Notes under the pieces: generated by a model
What the model saw: only the letters and a program-made list of their open reading frames with translations
What the model was told of the DNA's origin: nothing
The model's database searches: none
Translations under genes and position numbers: made by a program
Origin: Purshia tridentata
Taxonomy: Eukaryota > Streptophyta > Magnoliopsida > Rosales > Rosaceae
Direction of reading: 5' to 3'
Assembly: GCA_003254885.1 (NCBI GenBank)
Contig: QANT01008764.1
Coordinates: forward strand, 62,001 to 126,000
DNA length: 64,000 nucleotides
Shown here: piece by piece, positions 24,610-36,655 of the stretch
How positions within the stretch are numbered: position 1 is the stretch's first letter
How the letters are laid out: each line of letters begins with the position of its first letter

Positions 24610-24625
24610 TTTATATATATATAGT
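24610..24625 (-). promoter_or_regulatory. TATA box of the small minus-strand gene
   Basis: On the minus strand the sequence reads CTATATATATATAAA. The distance to the ATG at 24554 is about 55 bases. Confidence 0.5.
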
Positions 24626-25631
24626 TGGGGCTTGGGAGTTGAGAGAATGCTGGCACCACACGGATTTTGTGTTAGCTCTGCAAGAGAGCTTGTAAGATGA
24701 AACTTGCTTCTTCTTTTTTTGTTGTTGTTGTTGTTGATTGGTCTTGTCTTTTTCTTGCTTTTAGAACCTCTTCAGCCTTTGCGGGAGGATGTTACGCTCA
24801 GTTTGTTAGATAAGGGAGTAGAGATTTTCGGTTTCTTAGATCACCTCATCCATCTTTAGGCTAAATATGAAGGAGGCTCTCTTGGTCTCTCTTCAACAAC
24901 CTAACATATCACACTACTCTTAAAATAAACCATAAATTTTGTTCCATAATAACTTTTTCACATATGGAAAATCAAATATATATATATATATGTATATTCT
25001 CTTGTCTTTTATTGTTGATTTCTTGCATTGTATTAGATTAAGAATTCCATCATGGAGTTGTAGCAAGGCTTAGCAAACTGATTTACATCATCAATGAAAA
25101 CCGATGTAGTCATACAAAATCAACGGTGACAAACAAAGAGAAATAGGAGTGAATTTAGAAATGCAACAACAAATTATTTCTGGCTTTTCAAATTTCATAA
25201 AGAAATATAAAATGTTTGTTGGACATGCCTTTGGGTTGTACAAATATTTTTCATTTTTTTTATTTGAGGAGAATGGATCAAATTTGAGTAGCAACTCTAT
25301 GACCCTTCTAAGTTTGATTGAATTATCTAATAATAACTAAAAAATTTGACCAATATTTATGTATGCATGAACCATAATAACAAATATTTATCATATGATT
25401 TACTTGTTTTTGAAATTTTTGTTATGATATTTTACTATGAGAGAGAACTGAAGACAACTATTTTCATTGGTCATGGTAATTAAGACCAAATAAAAAATTA
25501 ATAATACTTTTATTGCTTTATGACCAAGATAAGAGTAACCCATTGGTCCTATCCTATCCTGCCCATAAGTTTAACGAAAATATAATAAGGAAGAAAAAAG
25601 CCAATAAATTTCATTAGAAATTATGGCCGGC

Positions 25632-25661
25632 TGACGTGTAAATCTGCCATTGGCCGACACA
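25632..25661 (+). promoter_or_regulatory. Candidate unfolded-protein-response elements of the PDI gene
   Basis: TGACGTG (25632-25638), the core bound by plant bZIP28/bZIP60-type factors, is followed by ATTGG (25649-25653, the CCAAT complement) and ACACGT. The arrangement resembles ER stress elements (CCAAT plus CACG) without matching their exact spacing. It lies about 140-165 bases before the ATG. ER folding genes are usually induced this way; the role here is inferred. Confidence 0.4.
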
Positions 25662-25766
25662 CGTAGCTCCCCCGGCTCAAAAACCAGCAGAGGAGGAGGG
25701 AGAGGTTTTGTCCTCGGTGCCTCGAGAGGTTTCTGCTCTGATTCGTAGAACAAATCTCGCAGACAC

Positions 25767-25790
25767 AGAGAGAGAGAGAGAGAGAGAGAG
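25767..25790 (+). repeat. GA microsatellite in the PDI leader
   Basis: About 12 GA units directly before the start codons of the PDI gene. Confidence 0.8.
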
Positions 25791-25797
25791 ATTGAGA

Positions 25798-28700
25798 ATG
25801 AGAATGAGAATGAGAGAGAATCAACTTCGAGCTCTGTCAATTTTCTTCTTCTTATTTTTCTTCGTCTTCAGTGTCTGTGACGCACTGTACGGACCATCAT
25901 CACCAGTGCTTCAGCTAACTCCCTCCAACTTCAAGTCCAAGGTAAATTTTGAATCCTTCGATTGCGTACCCTTTTCCAACTTCTTTAATCTTTGCATTAT
26001 GTTTTGGAATTTGTCACCATTTTGATTCAAAAAGCTACTGGGCGTTGATTCTGTTTTCATTTCACAAATTATACTATTGCTGTTGGCGATCAAAACCAAA
26101 AATTCTATTGTTGATGAAAGCAAACATGCTTGTTGATTTTTGGCTTCCAAAAGCAAAGCAAAGTACTTTCCTTTATTGGTTTTAGACTTTAAGTGTTTAC
26201 TGAGCTCACTGATTTATTGGATTTATGCTATATTTGCTTCTTGCTGTGCGGACTTTAGATCTGGTTTATTGTTTCTTGGGAATTTTTGTTCTGGAAAAGT
26301 AAGTCAATTTTGCACTGGATGGAACTTATGTAATGCATTTGCTCAATTTCATGGCATTCATGCTGTTGTTTTTCATTTCACAGCGTAGAAATATGGGTTA
26401 GCAAGTTTTGACTTATTGGGTAAATTTTTTATTCCCAAGATAGTATTTTTATTTACTGGATCAAGAAATCGTTTGAATGTGATTGTTATTTTCGTTTGTG
26501 ATCTCTTGGGTGATCAATAAAACATTGGATCATTACAGAATCTGACTGATATTGCTTTGAACTGAATCCTTTGGGATGGTGGCAGGTTCTGGACTCGAAC
26601 AGAGTTGTTCTGGTTGAATTCTTTGCGCCATGGTGTGGACATTGTCAAGCTCTAACACCTACATGGGAGAAGGCAGCTACTGTCTTAAAGGGCGTGGCTA
26701 CAGTAGCAGCTCTTGATGCTGATGCGCACAAGTCCCTTGCTCAGGTTTTCCCTAGTTACTCTCGCAATTACCAATTTTGACTTAGAAGTTTGAGGTTGCA
26801 CTAGTATAATATACAAAGTTTCTCTGCCTTAAAAAAGTTAATTGGATCTACTTATTGCCTGTGCTATCCAAGATTCCAAATAAAAGTAGGTTAGAATTAA
26901 AATGTTTTGGATTGTGGTGGTGAATTTCAGTCGTATGAATGCCAAGCTAGTTGGCATTGCTAACTGCAGTCCTGCATGAAAAATGATTCCCTTTTGTATG
27001 AAAATTTGATAGTAAATGGAGAAGTCAATGTGAAGATTTTATGGTTTATATTTTCAGGTAGTTTACTAATACCTAAATGTTGTTGGGGGTGTCTTTGTGT
27101 TTGATTGCTCTATAGGAATATGGGATTAGAGGATTTCCAACAATAAAGGTGTTTGTACCGGGAAAACCTCCAGTTGACTATCAGGGTGCAAGGGAGGTGA
27201 AACCCATTGCAGAATTTGCACTTCAACAGGTTTGTCATAATCTCTTGTACAAATTCTTTTTATTTCACTAATTTCTTTCTTTTTTCATAATATTGGTTGA
27301 AATAGAATTCAGTATCATTTGTGGACGCTTTTATGAATAGAGATAGCTTCTTATACTCATGTCTTAGTTGGATAGTTGGATAGTCATGATGTATGTCTCA
27401 CTTGGTTATATAATATTCTTGCACAAAATGCAGTTAAGTATTAATCTATGTGACCATTCTGTTGGTCTTGTACAGATAAAGGTACTTTTGAAAGAACGTT
27501 TGAATGGAAAAGCAACAGGAGGATCAAGTGAAAAATCTGAGCCTAGTGCTTCAATAGAATTAAATTCCCAGAATTTTGATGAACTGGTGCTTAAAAGTAA
27601 AGAACTCTGGATTGTGGAGTTCTTTGCACCTTGGTGAGTGTTTTTCATTAGTATGATCTTTATAAATTACTTTCAGATAATGATCCGTCAGTCTATTATA
27701 TGAGCATAAATTGCACCTATGTATAAAATTATTGACATCCTTCCAATTTCCTTCTTTAAAAGGTGTGGGCACTGCAAAAAATTGGCACCTGAGTGGAAGA
27801 AGGCCGCTAAAAACTTAAAGGGGAAGGTGAAGTTGGGACATGTTGACTGTGATGCAGATAAGGTACCTTTGGTTTCAGTCAGTTGCTGGGAATATCATTA
27901 TTATGTTTTTATTTCTTGTATTGTATGGTTCTAATGAGGTGGCATTACCAGTCTCTAATGAGCAGGTTCAATGTTCAAGGATTCCCAACCATATTGGTAT
28001 TTGGAGCTGACAAAGATAGCCCACTTCCTTATGAGGGTGTAAGGTCTGCTTCAGCCATTGAATCATTTGCTCTTGAACAACTGGAAACAAATGTGGCACC
28101 TCCTGAAGTCACTGAGCTAACTGGACCTGTAAGCTATTAGCTTCCTACCAATACTTAGTCTGTGTGAAATAATAATTGGGGGACTAAAGCTTTGCCATGA
28201 TTTCCCTTGTAGGATGTCATGGAAGAGAAATGTGGTTCAGCTGCCATCTGTTTTGTGGCTTTCCTACCTGATATCTTGGATTCCAAGGCAGAAGGGAGGA
28301 ACAAGTACATTCAGCAGTTATTATCCGTTGCAGAGAAGTTCAAAAGGAGTCCCTATAGGCAAGTTTTTGGGAGTTGTCTTTCCATTTCTCTCTCTCTCTC
28401 TGTGTTTAAATATCAAATTATATCTGCAATATTGCATACATCTCAAATTTAAAGTGAAAATATCTGCAATAATGCATAAAGCACCTCCAATGAAAACTGT
28501 TTGGCTTGAGACGCTGAATACATTGTTACTGAAATTGAATGTTCATGTATATTGCAGCTATGTCTGGGTAGCAGCTGGTAAGCAGCCAGACCTTGAAAAT
28601 CGTGTAGGTGTTGGTGGATACGGATATCCAGCATTAGTGGCCTTAAATGTGAAAAAAGGTGCTTATGCCCCACTTAAAAGTGCATTCGAGGTTGATCAGA

Positions 28701-28961
28701 TTACGTAAGTCTTCTGTCTGTAGCTGATATACCCTTTACCCTTACAATGAATAAAACAAATTATTAAATGCAATTTTGTTTATCAGAGAATTTGTGAAGG
28801 AGGCTGGTCGTGGGGGAAGAGGAAACTTGCCTCTAGAAGGCACTCCAAACATAGTAAAGATCGAACCATGGGATGGTAAAGATGGAGAGATCATTGAAGA
28901 GGACGAGTTTTCCCTTGAAGAACTCATGGCTGAAGAGAGTACGACCAAGAACGAGTTGTGA
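25798..28961 (+). CDS. PDIL2-3: Protein disulfide isomerase-like 2-3 (P5/PDIA6 type)
   Basis: Nine exons: 25798-25941, 26586-26744, 27116-27229, 27476-27633, 27763-27862, 27952-28128, 28213-28358, 28558-28704, 28787-28961; 439 residues, close to the Arabidopsis protein. Three in-frame ATGs (25798, 25804, 25810) precede a signal peptide with core [15 protein letters not shown]. Two thioredoxin domains follow, each with an intact CGHC redox site (residues 65-68 and 193-196), then a redox-inactive C-terminal domain and an acidic tail. The protein ends KNEL, a KDEL-like ER retrieval signal. It catalyses disulfide formation and isomerisation of secretory proteins in the ER lumen. Intron 7 begins with GC (ccctatag/gcaagt); only this junction keeps the frame, giving [13 protein letters not shown]. 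It converges on ZW10, with 0.9 kb between the two stop codons. Confidence 0.96.
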
Positions 28962-29852
28962 TAAGTTTAGAGGATTGTAGTAGAGACAAAAAATGTGTAT
29001 CAGACTGAGATCGATCTTGGAGGAAATTACAAGCGATTTTGGTCTTGCTAGTCAGTGTTATTGTACTTAAATGACGTTTTGAACAGTGAGGGCTCTCTTT
29101 TATTCTTTTCTTTGTTCCCGAGATATTACTATGAAACCCTTGCCCGTGAAAGCAAATTGGTATTTACTATTTAGGTGCGCCATATTTTGGAGAAATTCCT
29201 AGAGAAATTTTTCTGTGTATGATAAATGGAATAACGTATATCAGATAAATAATTTTTCCAATTCCTTTGTGTAACTAACTTCCTCGAAAATTATATGGTG
29301 CCCACAAATTGTTAGTGAGATTAACCCATAAGTTGTCTCAATCCAATGGCTTTTATTTTGGATATACAAGTGAGATTGAACCCATAACTTGTCTCAATCT
29401 AAAGGCCTTTTCCATTCTCTCAATATCTGGGCTAGCTCAGGGTTAAACGAGTCATCCCTTTGTCTATGATACTAGAATGTTATTGCTTTAGTCTGCAAAG
29501 CTCTATGCATATAATTTTTAATTCGAACTCTTCCCACTTGTCAAGAGTCTGAAGAACTTTTACATTATGAAGAAAAAAAAAGAAGGGAAAATAACAAAAA
29601 AAAAACCCATGGCTGAGCTAAAACTACGTTCTTGCCTAATCAGTGAAATCCCAAATTTTGCAACTTGTTATCTGATCCATTGGATATGAACCATGTAGCA
29701 CCTAACCCCTCCTGTTGAATCCACAGTACAAAAATGCGAGTCACCTGTACATTCTACAGTTTCTAAGTACAACCGCTTCTACCTATTTCAGAGTTTAAAA
29801 AAAGAAAACCACCATTCTTTGGTTGAAATTCTTGGAAAATTAGATGGGCTTT
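28962..29852. other. Convergent 3' flank between PDIL2-3 and ZW10
   Basis: 3' UTRs of both genes. A degenerate direct repeat (gtgagattaacccataagttgtctcaatc-like, near 29311 and 29368) is present. No coding sequence is seen. Confidence 0.5.
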
Positions 29853-32800
29853 TTAAAAGTTCATATTTGTTATACTCCTTAAGCATTCTTTTCTCAATGG
29901 TGAATCTGTAAATATGGCCTTGACAAAATCTTCTACCTGCAAAAATACAGAGCTTATAAAAACGGTGAAAAGTTAATGGAACAGGAACGCCAACAAAAGT
30001 ATGTGGTCTAGTGAAATCATACCTCTGACGATGTAAAACCACAACGGCGCAATTCTGCATTTTTCCAAGCTGCTGTAATGGATTTTAGAGGCATATCTAG
30101 TAATTCTGAATAAATTTAACACAAAATGAAAAAGGGCATCAGGATTCTAATGCTGGACATCTAATAGATCTCTACTGAATCAAGAAATTTGAGCATCTGA
30201 CAGAAAACATGCCTGCCAATTTACGAATTTTACATAATGATGGTATGTGATCATCAAGAGTGCATGTGATGCCCTCTTGTGACTTCTCTACTTGGAGAGC
30301 AGCCAGGGACTCCAACAAAGAAGTTAGGCTTTCCAGCATCAAATTAATCAGTCTTTGGAGCTAGGAACATAGATACAACGTTTTAGATAGCTGCTGACAG
30401 ATAAGCATCAAAAGTACAAGAACTGGATATGAAGGCTGATAGATTGTACCTCTAATGTTTCTTCTGCTGCCATATCATCTAACAGGAGTATGTCTTTTGT
30501 AATCCTAGAAAAAACTGACTCTATAACCACACACATGCTCCTCTTGTAAGTTGAAGGCAACAAGAGGGGCTCCCATATAATACGTACTTTCTCCAGAATA
30601 AAAACAACCTGATCAAGATATATTTAGCCATATAGCCAAAACTCACCAGAAAAGAGAAAGACACTAAAGGCCATAATAACAATAACAAAAAAAGATGAAA
30701 AAGAAGTGTCTCCTTAAAGTTCACAGAAGGCTACCTGATCGATACTAAATTTTGCAGATTGAAACTGGTGCATTTGATGGGTATTCTGGAACCCGTCAGC
30801 GCCATCTAGTGCCTGATAAATAACAAAACTTGCTGACATTTAAACAGAAAACTGCAAGTTTATAAAAGGAACTGCATAACTTTTTGAATCTCATATGAAC
30901 TGGAACAGTTCAGCAAAATTTTACCTCTCTCAAACTATTAATAACAAGTTGAATTTGCCTATGAAGTATTTCCTCTGCCAGTTGATGAAATCTTGGAGCT
31001 ATATCAACAAACACAGCATGTTCTTTGATGGAACTTGGAAAGTCTGAGCGATACTGTGACAAAAGAATAATTTTATGAGCCAACAAAAGATCTAGATGTT
31101 ACGTGAATGTTACAAGTAAAACGCCCTTTTGATTATGCCTTTTTCTTCATTCATAAATAGTTCCGATTAAATGAATTCCACTATTAAAAGAAAACAAAAT
31201 CAGGGTATTGGGATCTTCAAGTTGTGTAGCCCAGAAATAGTGGACTGCCGTTCTTTGGCACATATAGGACATCATATTTGTATTGGATATTGGGACATCA
31301 GATAAAGAGTAATTATAGATGCATGTGATGGTTGTGAGAGAATAAATTCTACAAAATTAATAACAGCTTATTACGATTGCTCATGCATACCTCAAACGCA
31401 AGCCCAAGTATCTCCTGAGATAGATAAAGGCAATCATTGTGCATGAGAACAGCAACCTGGTTGATGCCATCAAGCTGCCTCTCTAGCTTCATAAGTGAAG
31501 AGAGAAGATTACTAATATAAAAATTATGCATAAGTTGTGTATGCAAAATCACCATATATTAGAATATGCAGAAATAAGACATATCCTCGCAGAGATCAGG
31601 AGAAATGAAAAGAAACCATATAAGTAAACTCGATAAAGATTTGCAATAGTAGCTACAAACTGAGATAGGATGTTACATCCAATCACAAGAAAGAATTTAC
31701 TTCAGTTAAATTACTAAGAATAATTTTTGTGGTCTGTAAGTTCATAAGAAAACAACCGTAAGGGGTAATACAGATTCTTTGCTTCACTTAGAAAATGCAT
31801 ACACAAAAAGGTTTAGTAGGTAATGCTTTATACTACTGGTTCCATGCACTAACCTTAACAGGAATCACAACTTCATAAAGAAGTAGAGCATCCCTAGCAG
31901 CACGATAGAACTCCAAAGCAACTCTTGGGGATGACAAGCAAACATCCTGAACATACCAATCACAGTTGTGGCCTTAAAATAGTACAAATGGTAATTTATG
32001 TGAAGAATCATTAAGGAAAGATATGTGCAACTTAAGCGAAAATGCTTTAATCAAGAAAAATGAAATCATGAAGTCCTTATTACTACAATACCTTGTAGGA
32101 TCAGAATATCAGTTTTTATTACTTTCTAGACCTTAAAACTTTAATATTTTTTTTGGAATTTGTTTTTTTGGGTTAATTCACCATTTATCTACAGTTTCCA
32201 GAATGCTTTCTTTTCAATCTGTAACAATGTTGGAGAAACTACAGTTGATCATGCCTGGCTTAGAGGATATAAAAGTCATGACTCAAACAACTACAATAGT
32301 AAGTTTTTTGCGACAAAAGACCTTCCAGCCTCAAGTCACAAATCAGTGTTTGTATATCAAAACATGGAGAAAAGTCATTTATTTTTCATTTCTGCGACAT
32401 TTAAAGGGGAAAATGAATTATTATATATTTTGATACAATTACCTTAAGTGTCTGATGCACTAGCTTCATCAGTTCAATTGCTGCTTTAGACACCACACAC
32501 CTATCCGACAGAAATAGCAAGTCAACATGTTCAGGAGTTTTGGCAGCAATCCTGTTATTCTTATCATTCTTTGTATACTCCTGTGGAAAAGATATATTAT
32601 TCAGATGCTAACATGTCAAACACAGCTACAAATGTATCCAAGCTAGTCCTAGAAGCTTACTTGAGGGACATTAAAATCACACTGTAGAAGTAGATTTCTA
32701 GCTTTCACCAAGATTTCTGTCTTCTTCCTGGTTGCGAAGTGAACCTCAACATTTTCAGCAAAATTGCTTAACTGGTTATCTTTGTTATCAGATGATGAAA

Positions 32801-35070
32801 TAAACTTCATTTCCCTTAAAGCAGTCTCAAATTCAGAAGTACATTTAATGATTTTCAGAAAGTCAGCAAGCTTTGAAGCATCTTGAGGGACAACCTGAAA
32901 CAAGAAACTTGCATAATTAAAGGGAAAAAAAAAAGGGATGGTCTTCATTACATAGAACCACACAAAATGACAAATGCCATGAACCAGATATGCAAGCAAC
33001 AAAATACAATGATGAAGTAAATTTGAGTATTCAGTGAAATTCCTATACTTTTTGGTTAGAATGGCAGCAAAAATGTAACCCCTTAATAGTAACAAGACCT
33101 CAACAGCGGCTAATAACCTTGTTCCATGTAAGGCACTCCCCAAAAACTAGATGCAAGTTGCAACCAACATGCCAATAACCATAAGATCCGTAACAGTGAT
33201 GCAAACGTAGAAAAAATTTCAAGTCCCACTATCAGTTTTTTATTCATTTTTTTCATTGCAGTATCTATAAACTTAAATAGAATTGATTGACCTAATGCTA
33301 GGATTAAGGATCCATGATTAAACACCTATTTCCAGTATCATACTAAAATTAAATAGTGAACAATAGATTTTAAATAAACTAATAGAAAAGAAAAGGAGGA
33401 TGGCAAAGAGCTAAAAGGAACAACCTTAGAAAGAAATTTAGAAATAATTAACTCTGAAATCCTTGGCCATGTCAATCTTCCAAAGCACCGAATCCAAGAA
33501 CCATCTTGAAGGCAAATGTATTTGTTAATAAACTTGATAACCTGAATAATCCCAGAATAGATAGCCTCACCATCCATTTTTCCAATCTGAATATCAAAAG
33601 GAAAAATGTCAATGCAACAATTACAGAACCCATACAGTACTAATTTGTGGAATACATTAAATTGAAAAACTAACTGATGCTTTCTCCTATGATATGAATA
33701 TGTTGCACGAGATGACAATGCATAGTAATAAAATTTCGACACGATGTCAACCATACAATACAGTACACTGAGCTGAACCCATTTTCTACCAATGAAATTT
33801 TAGACAAGGTTGACATGTAAAATTTACCTTAGGATCATTGGATGGTACAATGTTTAGTATCGCCTCTTTCATTACTTGTGAGTCTGGCTTCAACTCTACT
33901 ATAAAAGACACTGGCGCTCCAAAATTTAGAGCTGGAGAGATAACATGCTTGATCATCAAGTCGGCTACTTTAGCAAGCCCATAATCCAAAATGCCAACCA
34001 CCTACAAAACCACCCTTATAAAATCAGACAACATAAATCCTTGCAAGGCCCATTGTGGTCATTCCATAAGGCCAACAATAATTTGAATTGCTGAACTTCG
34101 TTTAGTTCAACATATTACAAGGCTTCAAATGCGTCTACTTCTACTCTAACTGTAAGTCAACCAGTCGAATTTATAGTCAATATAAAGGGGAAGGAACACA
34201 GGGTATTGACTTTAACTTACATCCAAAGCTTCCAAAACTGTACGGAGCTCAATGCCATCGTTTCCATTGATGTTTAGTGCATACTTGACTCGGAATATAT
34301 TAGCTTCACGTTCAAAATACACCGCATTTTCCATGAAACACACTAGCACCTCTTGAATCTACAAACCCAAACCGAATTCCTCTAAAAAACACAATCACGA
34401 GTTCAAATAAAAATGTGACTCAAACAACGACATTAGTCCACGATCTTATTAATTAATTTCTCTCATTTTCATTATTTCTCGTCAATCAAACAGAAAAGGA
34501 GTCACGTTTTACCTCCTCAAAGCACTCTGACCACTCCTTCCTCAGCAAGCTATACACCACCGGCTCTTTCTCGTCGAGCCGATCATCATCTGAAACTCCA
34601 AGAGCCTTCTTCAGCTCCCTCAGTTCCTCAGCGGCGAATCTCAGCTGTCCATTCCTCAACGCCTCTCTAGCACCCTTCAATTTTTCACTTATTTCCAGAA
34701 TTGTCCTCACCAACTCCAGCAACCCCCTCTTCTCCCTCGTCTCCTTCGTCTTGGCGCTCATCTGCTTCATAATCTGCCCGATCTCCGCCTCGACCGGGCG
34801 GTCGGAAATCAAATCCAGGAGCCGGACGACGTCGTCGGAGATTTGGTGGGAGCGCGAAACGGCGTCGTTGCAGAGGGAGAAGAGGTTGGCAAACTCTTGG
34901 TGGTGGGAGAGGAGGTAGGATTGAATTTTGGATTTGATTTGGAGGGAGTGGGAGTCGAGGCGTTGGATTAGGAGGCGGAGATCCGGTGCGGACAGAGGTG
35001 CCGTGGGATCGCTGAGGTCCTGCGCCGACAGGAGCTCTCGGACGTTGATAGAGTCGAACAGGGCGTCCAT
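29853..35070 (-). CDS. ZW10: Centromere/kinetochore protein ZW10 homologue
   Basis: Fourteen exons in phase (complement, first to last): 34513-35070, 34221-34358, 33828-34001, 33425-33586, 32661-32894, 32443-32580, 31854-31946, 31391-31486, 30925-31053, 30735-30812, 30450-30608, 30213-30360, 30023-30105, 29853-29936. The product is 757 residues, near the ~740 of Arabidopsis. The N-terminus MDALFDSINVRELLSAQDLS and the C-terminal LLDMPLKSITAAWKNAELRR and KAIFTDSPLRKECL segments are as in plant ZW10. It is mostly helical, as expected of the NRZ/Dsl1 tethering subunit. ZW10 works with RINT1/MAG2 and NAG at the ER for Golgi-to-ER vesicle tethering, and in animals at kinetochores. Intron 12 uses a GC donor (ttggcag/gcatgt), forced by the reading frame. 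The start is the first ATG; the frame is open a little further upstream. Confidence 0.95.
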
Positions 35071-35250
35071 TTCGACGAATCGGACGGCTGGGAGTGGAGG
35101 AATGCGGTTCAAATCGGAGTGGTGGAAGAAGAAGAAGGAATAGGTGGGATGGGAGTTGGGGAGGTGTTAGGCGGAGTGTGATAACGTGCGCTGGGAGTGT
35201 TGGTCAGTTGGTGGTGACGTAGACGTAGTGTTGAGTTTGGGGCTGTTACC

Positions 35251-35338
35251 TTTCGCGGGGAAATTTTGGGTTTAGCTATGGGCCTGTTGCCTATGTGGAC
35301 GTCCCTCGCAGACAACTACTTACCAGGCTTGGTGGGCC
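35251..35338 (-). promoter_or_regulatory. E2F-like and site II motifs in the ZW10 promoter
   Basis: tttcgcggg (35251-35259) resembles the E2F consensus TTTCSCGC/TTTCGCGG. TGGGCC occurs at 35279-35284 and 35333-35338 (site II, TCP-bound). All lie 180-270 bases upstream of the ZW10 ATG. The combination is typical of plant proliferation genes, which fits a cell-division-linked protein; regulation is inferred. Confidence 0.45.
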
Positions 35339-35816
35339 GTATTTGAACTTAAAATATTTCAATGGTTAAATACTTGAATGTAGCCAAGCCCAAGAATGTA
35401 TTGATGCTTGCATTGCAGAATAAAAGGTCTTGACAGTCTTCTACTTACTTCACCTATTATCTATTCTTTTTTAAGTAAATTACTGAAAATTATATTTTAG
35501 AGCCTTTTGTACAAAAAAACTCACCTAAAAAGTCGGAATGATAAATAGTTCATTTTATACCAATAAAGTCCACTTTGTACAAATAAGTGCACGTTATATT
35601 TTTTTCAATTTCTTTATCAAGAATCCTTTTATATACAATAGAGGTCCAAATCCCTACAAAGGAGACGATGCCATTTTAATAAGTTGAAGCAACGCAATAA
35701 CATAGTTACCCATAAAGGTAAGTATGCTCCATGTATGATGGTATCATGTATTTGGCAATATGGTGTGTATTGAGAAGGGTAGAGGTGTAAATCACTAACA
35801 AATCGACCAATAATAT

Positions 35817-35895
35817 AAAATTTAGGGTTAAATACGTTTTTAGTCCCTGTGTTAGTAAAACACAAGGACCAAAAATATAATTAACCCTAAAATTT
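35817..35895. repeat. 79-bp foldback (MITE-like) repeat
   Basis: Two arms of about 37 bases form a near-perfect hairpin around a 5-base loop. The left arm begins aaaatttagggttaaatacg; the right arm ends ttaaccctaaaattt. The outer sequence gggttaaatacgtttttagt recurs, reverse-complemented, at about 55987-56016, so it is a dispersed repeat family in this genome. It could be a tiny MITE or a deletion derivative of a larger element. Confidence 0.65.
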
Positions 35896-36655
35896 AACAA
35901 AAACACCCAGGACGACTTGCTAAAACAAAATTCAAATTGCTCGTAAGCCTCATGAGATCAAAGTATAAAAACTCATTAAATCTTGACAAACTTTAGTAGG
36001 CACACTTTTGACTAAAACAAAAGTGTTTGTTTTTGGAGAATGAAATTAGAACTTTAGACCAATATACATGTTGATAGAAATAGCATGATCATTTCCTAAC
36101 AAACACTTTCTTGTCAAATTTAGTTTTATTTTTATGTTTAGACGGGAAACAACTTTGTTGGACCAATGGTCCGAGCAAGCAGCCAAACATCGAGATTGGC
36201 ATTTTCAAACGTGGAATAGTCAGTCATATATTATATTTGTGCACTGTTGTCTGTTTGGTTGATGAATTCAACGCTGATGAATATTGACCTCTGACCATTT
36301 GAGCTTCAACCATTTCAAAATACTAATTATAATTATAAAAAATATAAAAAAATGCTGCAAGTTAAGCTCTTCGAACTTCGAATTGAAATCCCAGTCAAAA
36401 TTAAATGCAGTAAACATGTTGTTGCATGCAGATCAATTAATTAAACATTACAAAAATCTCACTAAGAAAAACATAAGCATTTACAAGAGGGACTCCATTT
36501 GATAATCTAAAATTCAGTATGCAATCCAGTAAAACAATCTAGAACTAAAACCCAAACAGGGAAAAAAATAATTGCTCATTGTTTTCTCTTTAAACAAAAT
36601 GGGAAATTAATGTACAAAATGGGAAAAGAAACTCTTATCTGGGTTGAAGACAAGA

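Larger units (their letters stand above)
24555..25797. other. Spacer between the small gene and PDIL2-3
   Basis: The divergent promoters of the small minus-strand gene and of the PDI gene share this spacer. Contents: GTT repeats (about 24719-24737), AT repeats (about 24968-24990), AT-rich spacer, and the PDI promoter with a stress-element candidate at 25632-25661 and a GA microsatellite at 25767-25790. Confidence 0.5.
35071..36655. other. ZW10 promoter and spacer
   Basis: The first ~270 bases are the ZW10 promoter, with an E2F-like site and two site II motifs. A 79-bp hairpin repeat lies at 35817-35895. The rest is AT-rich spacer and the 3' flank of the 36656 gene. Confidence 0.5.
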
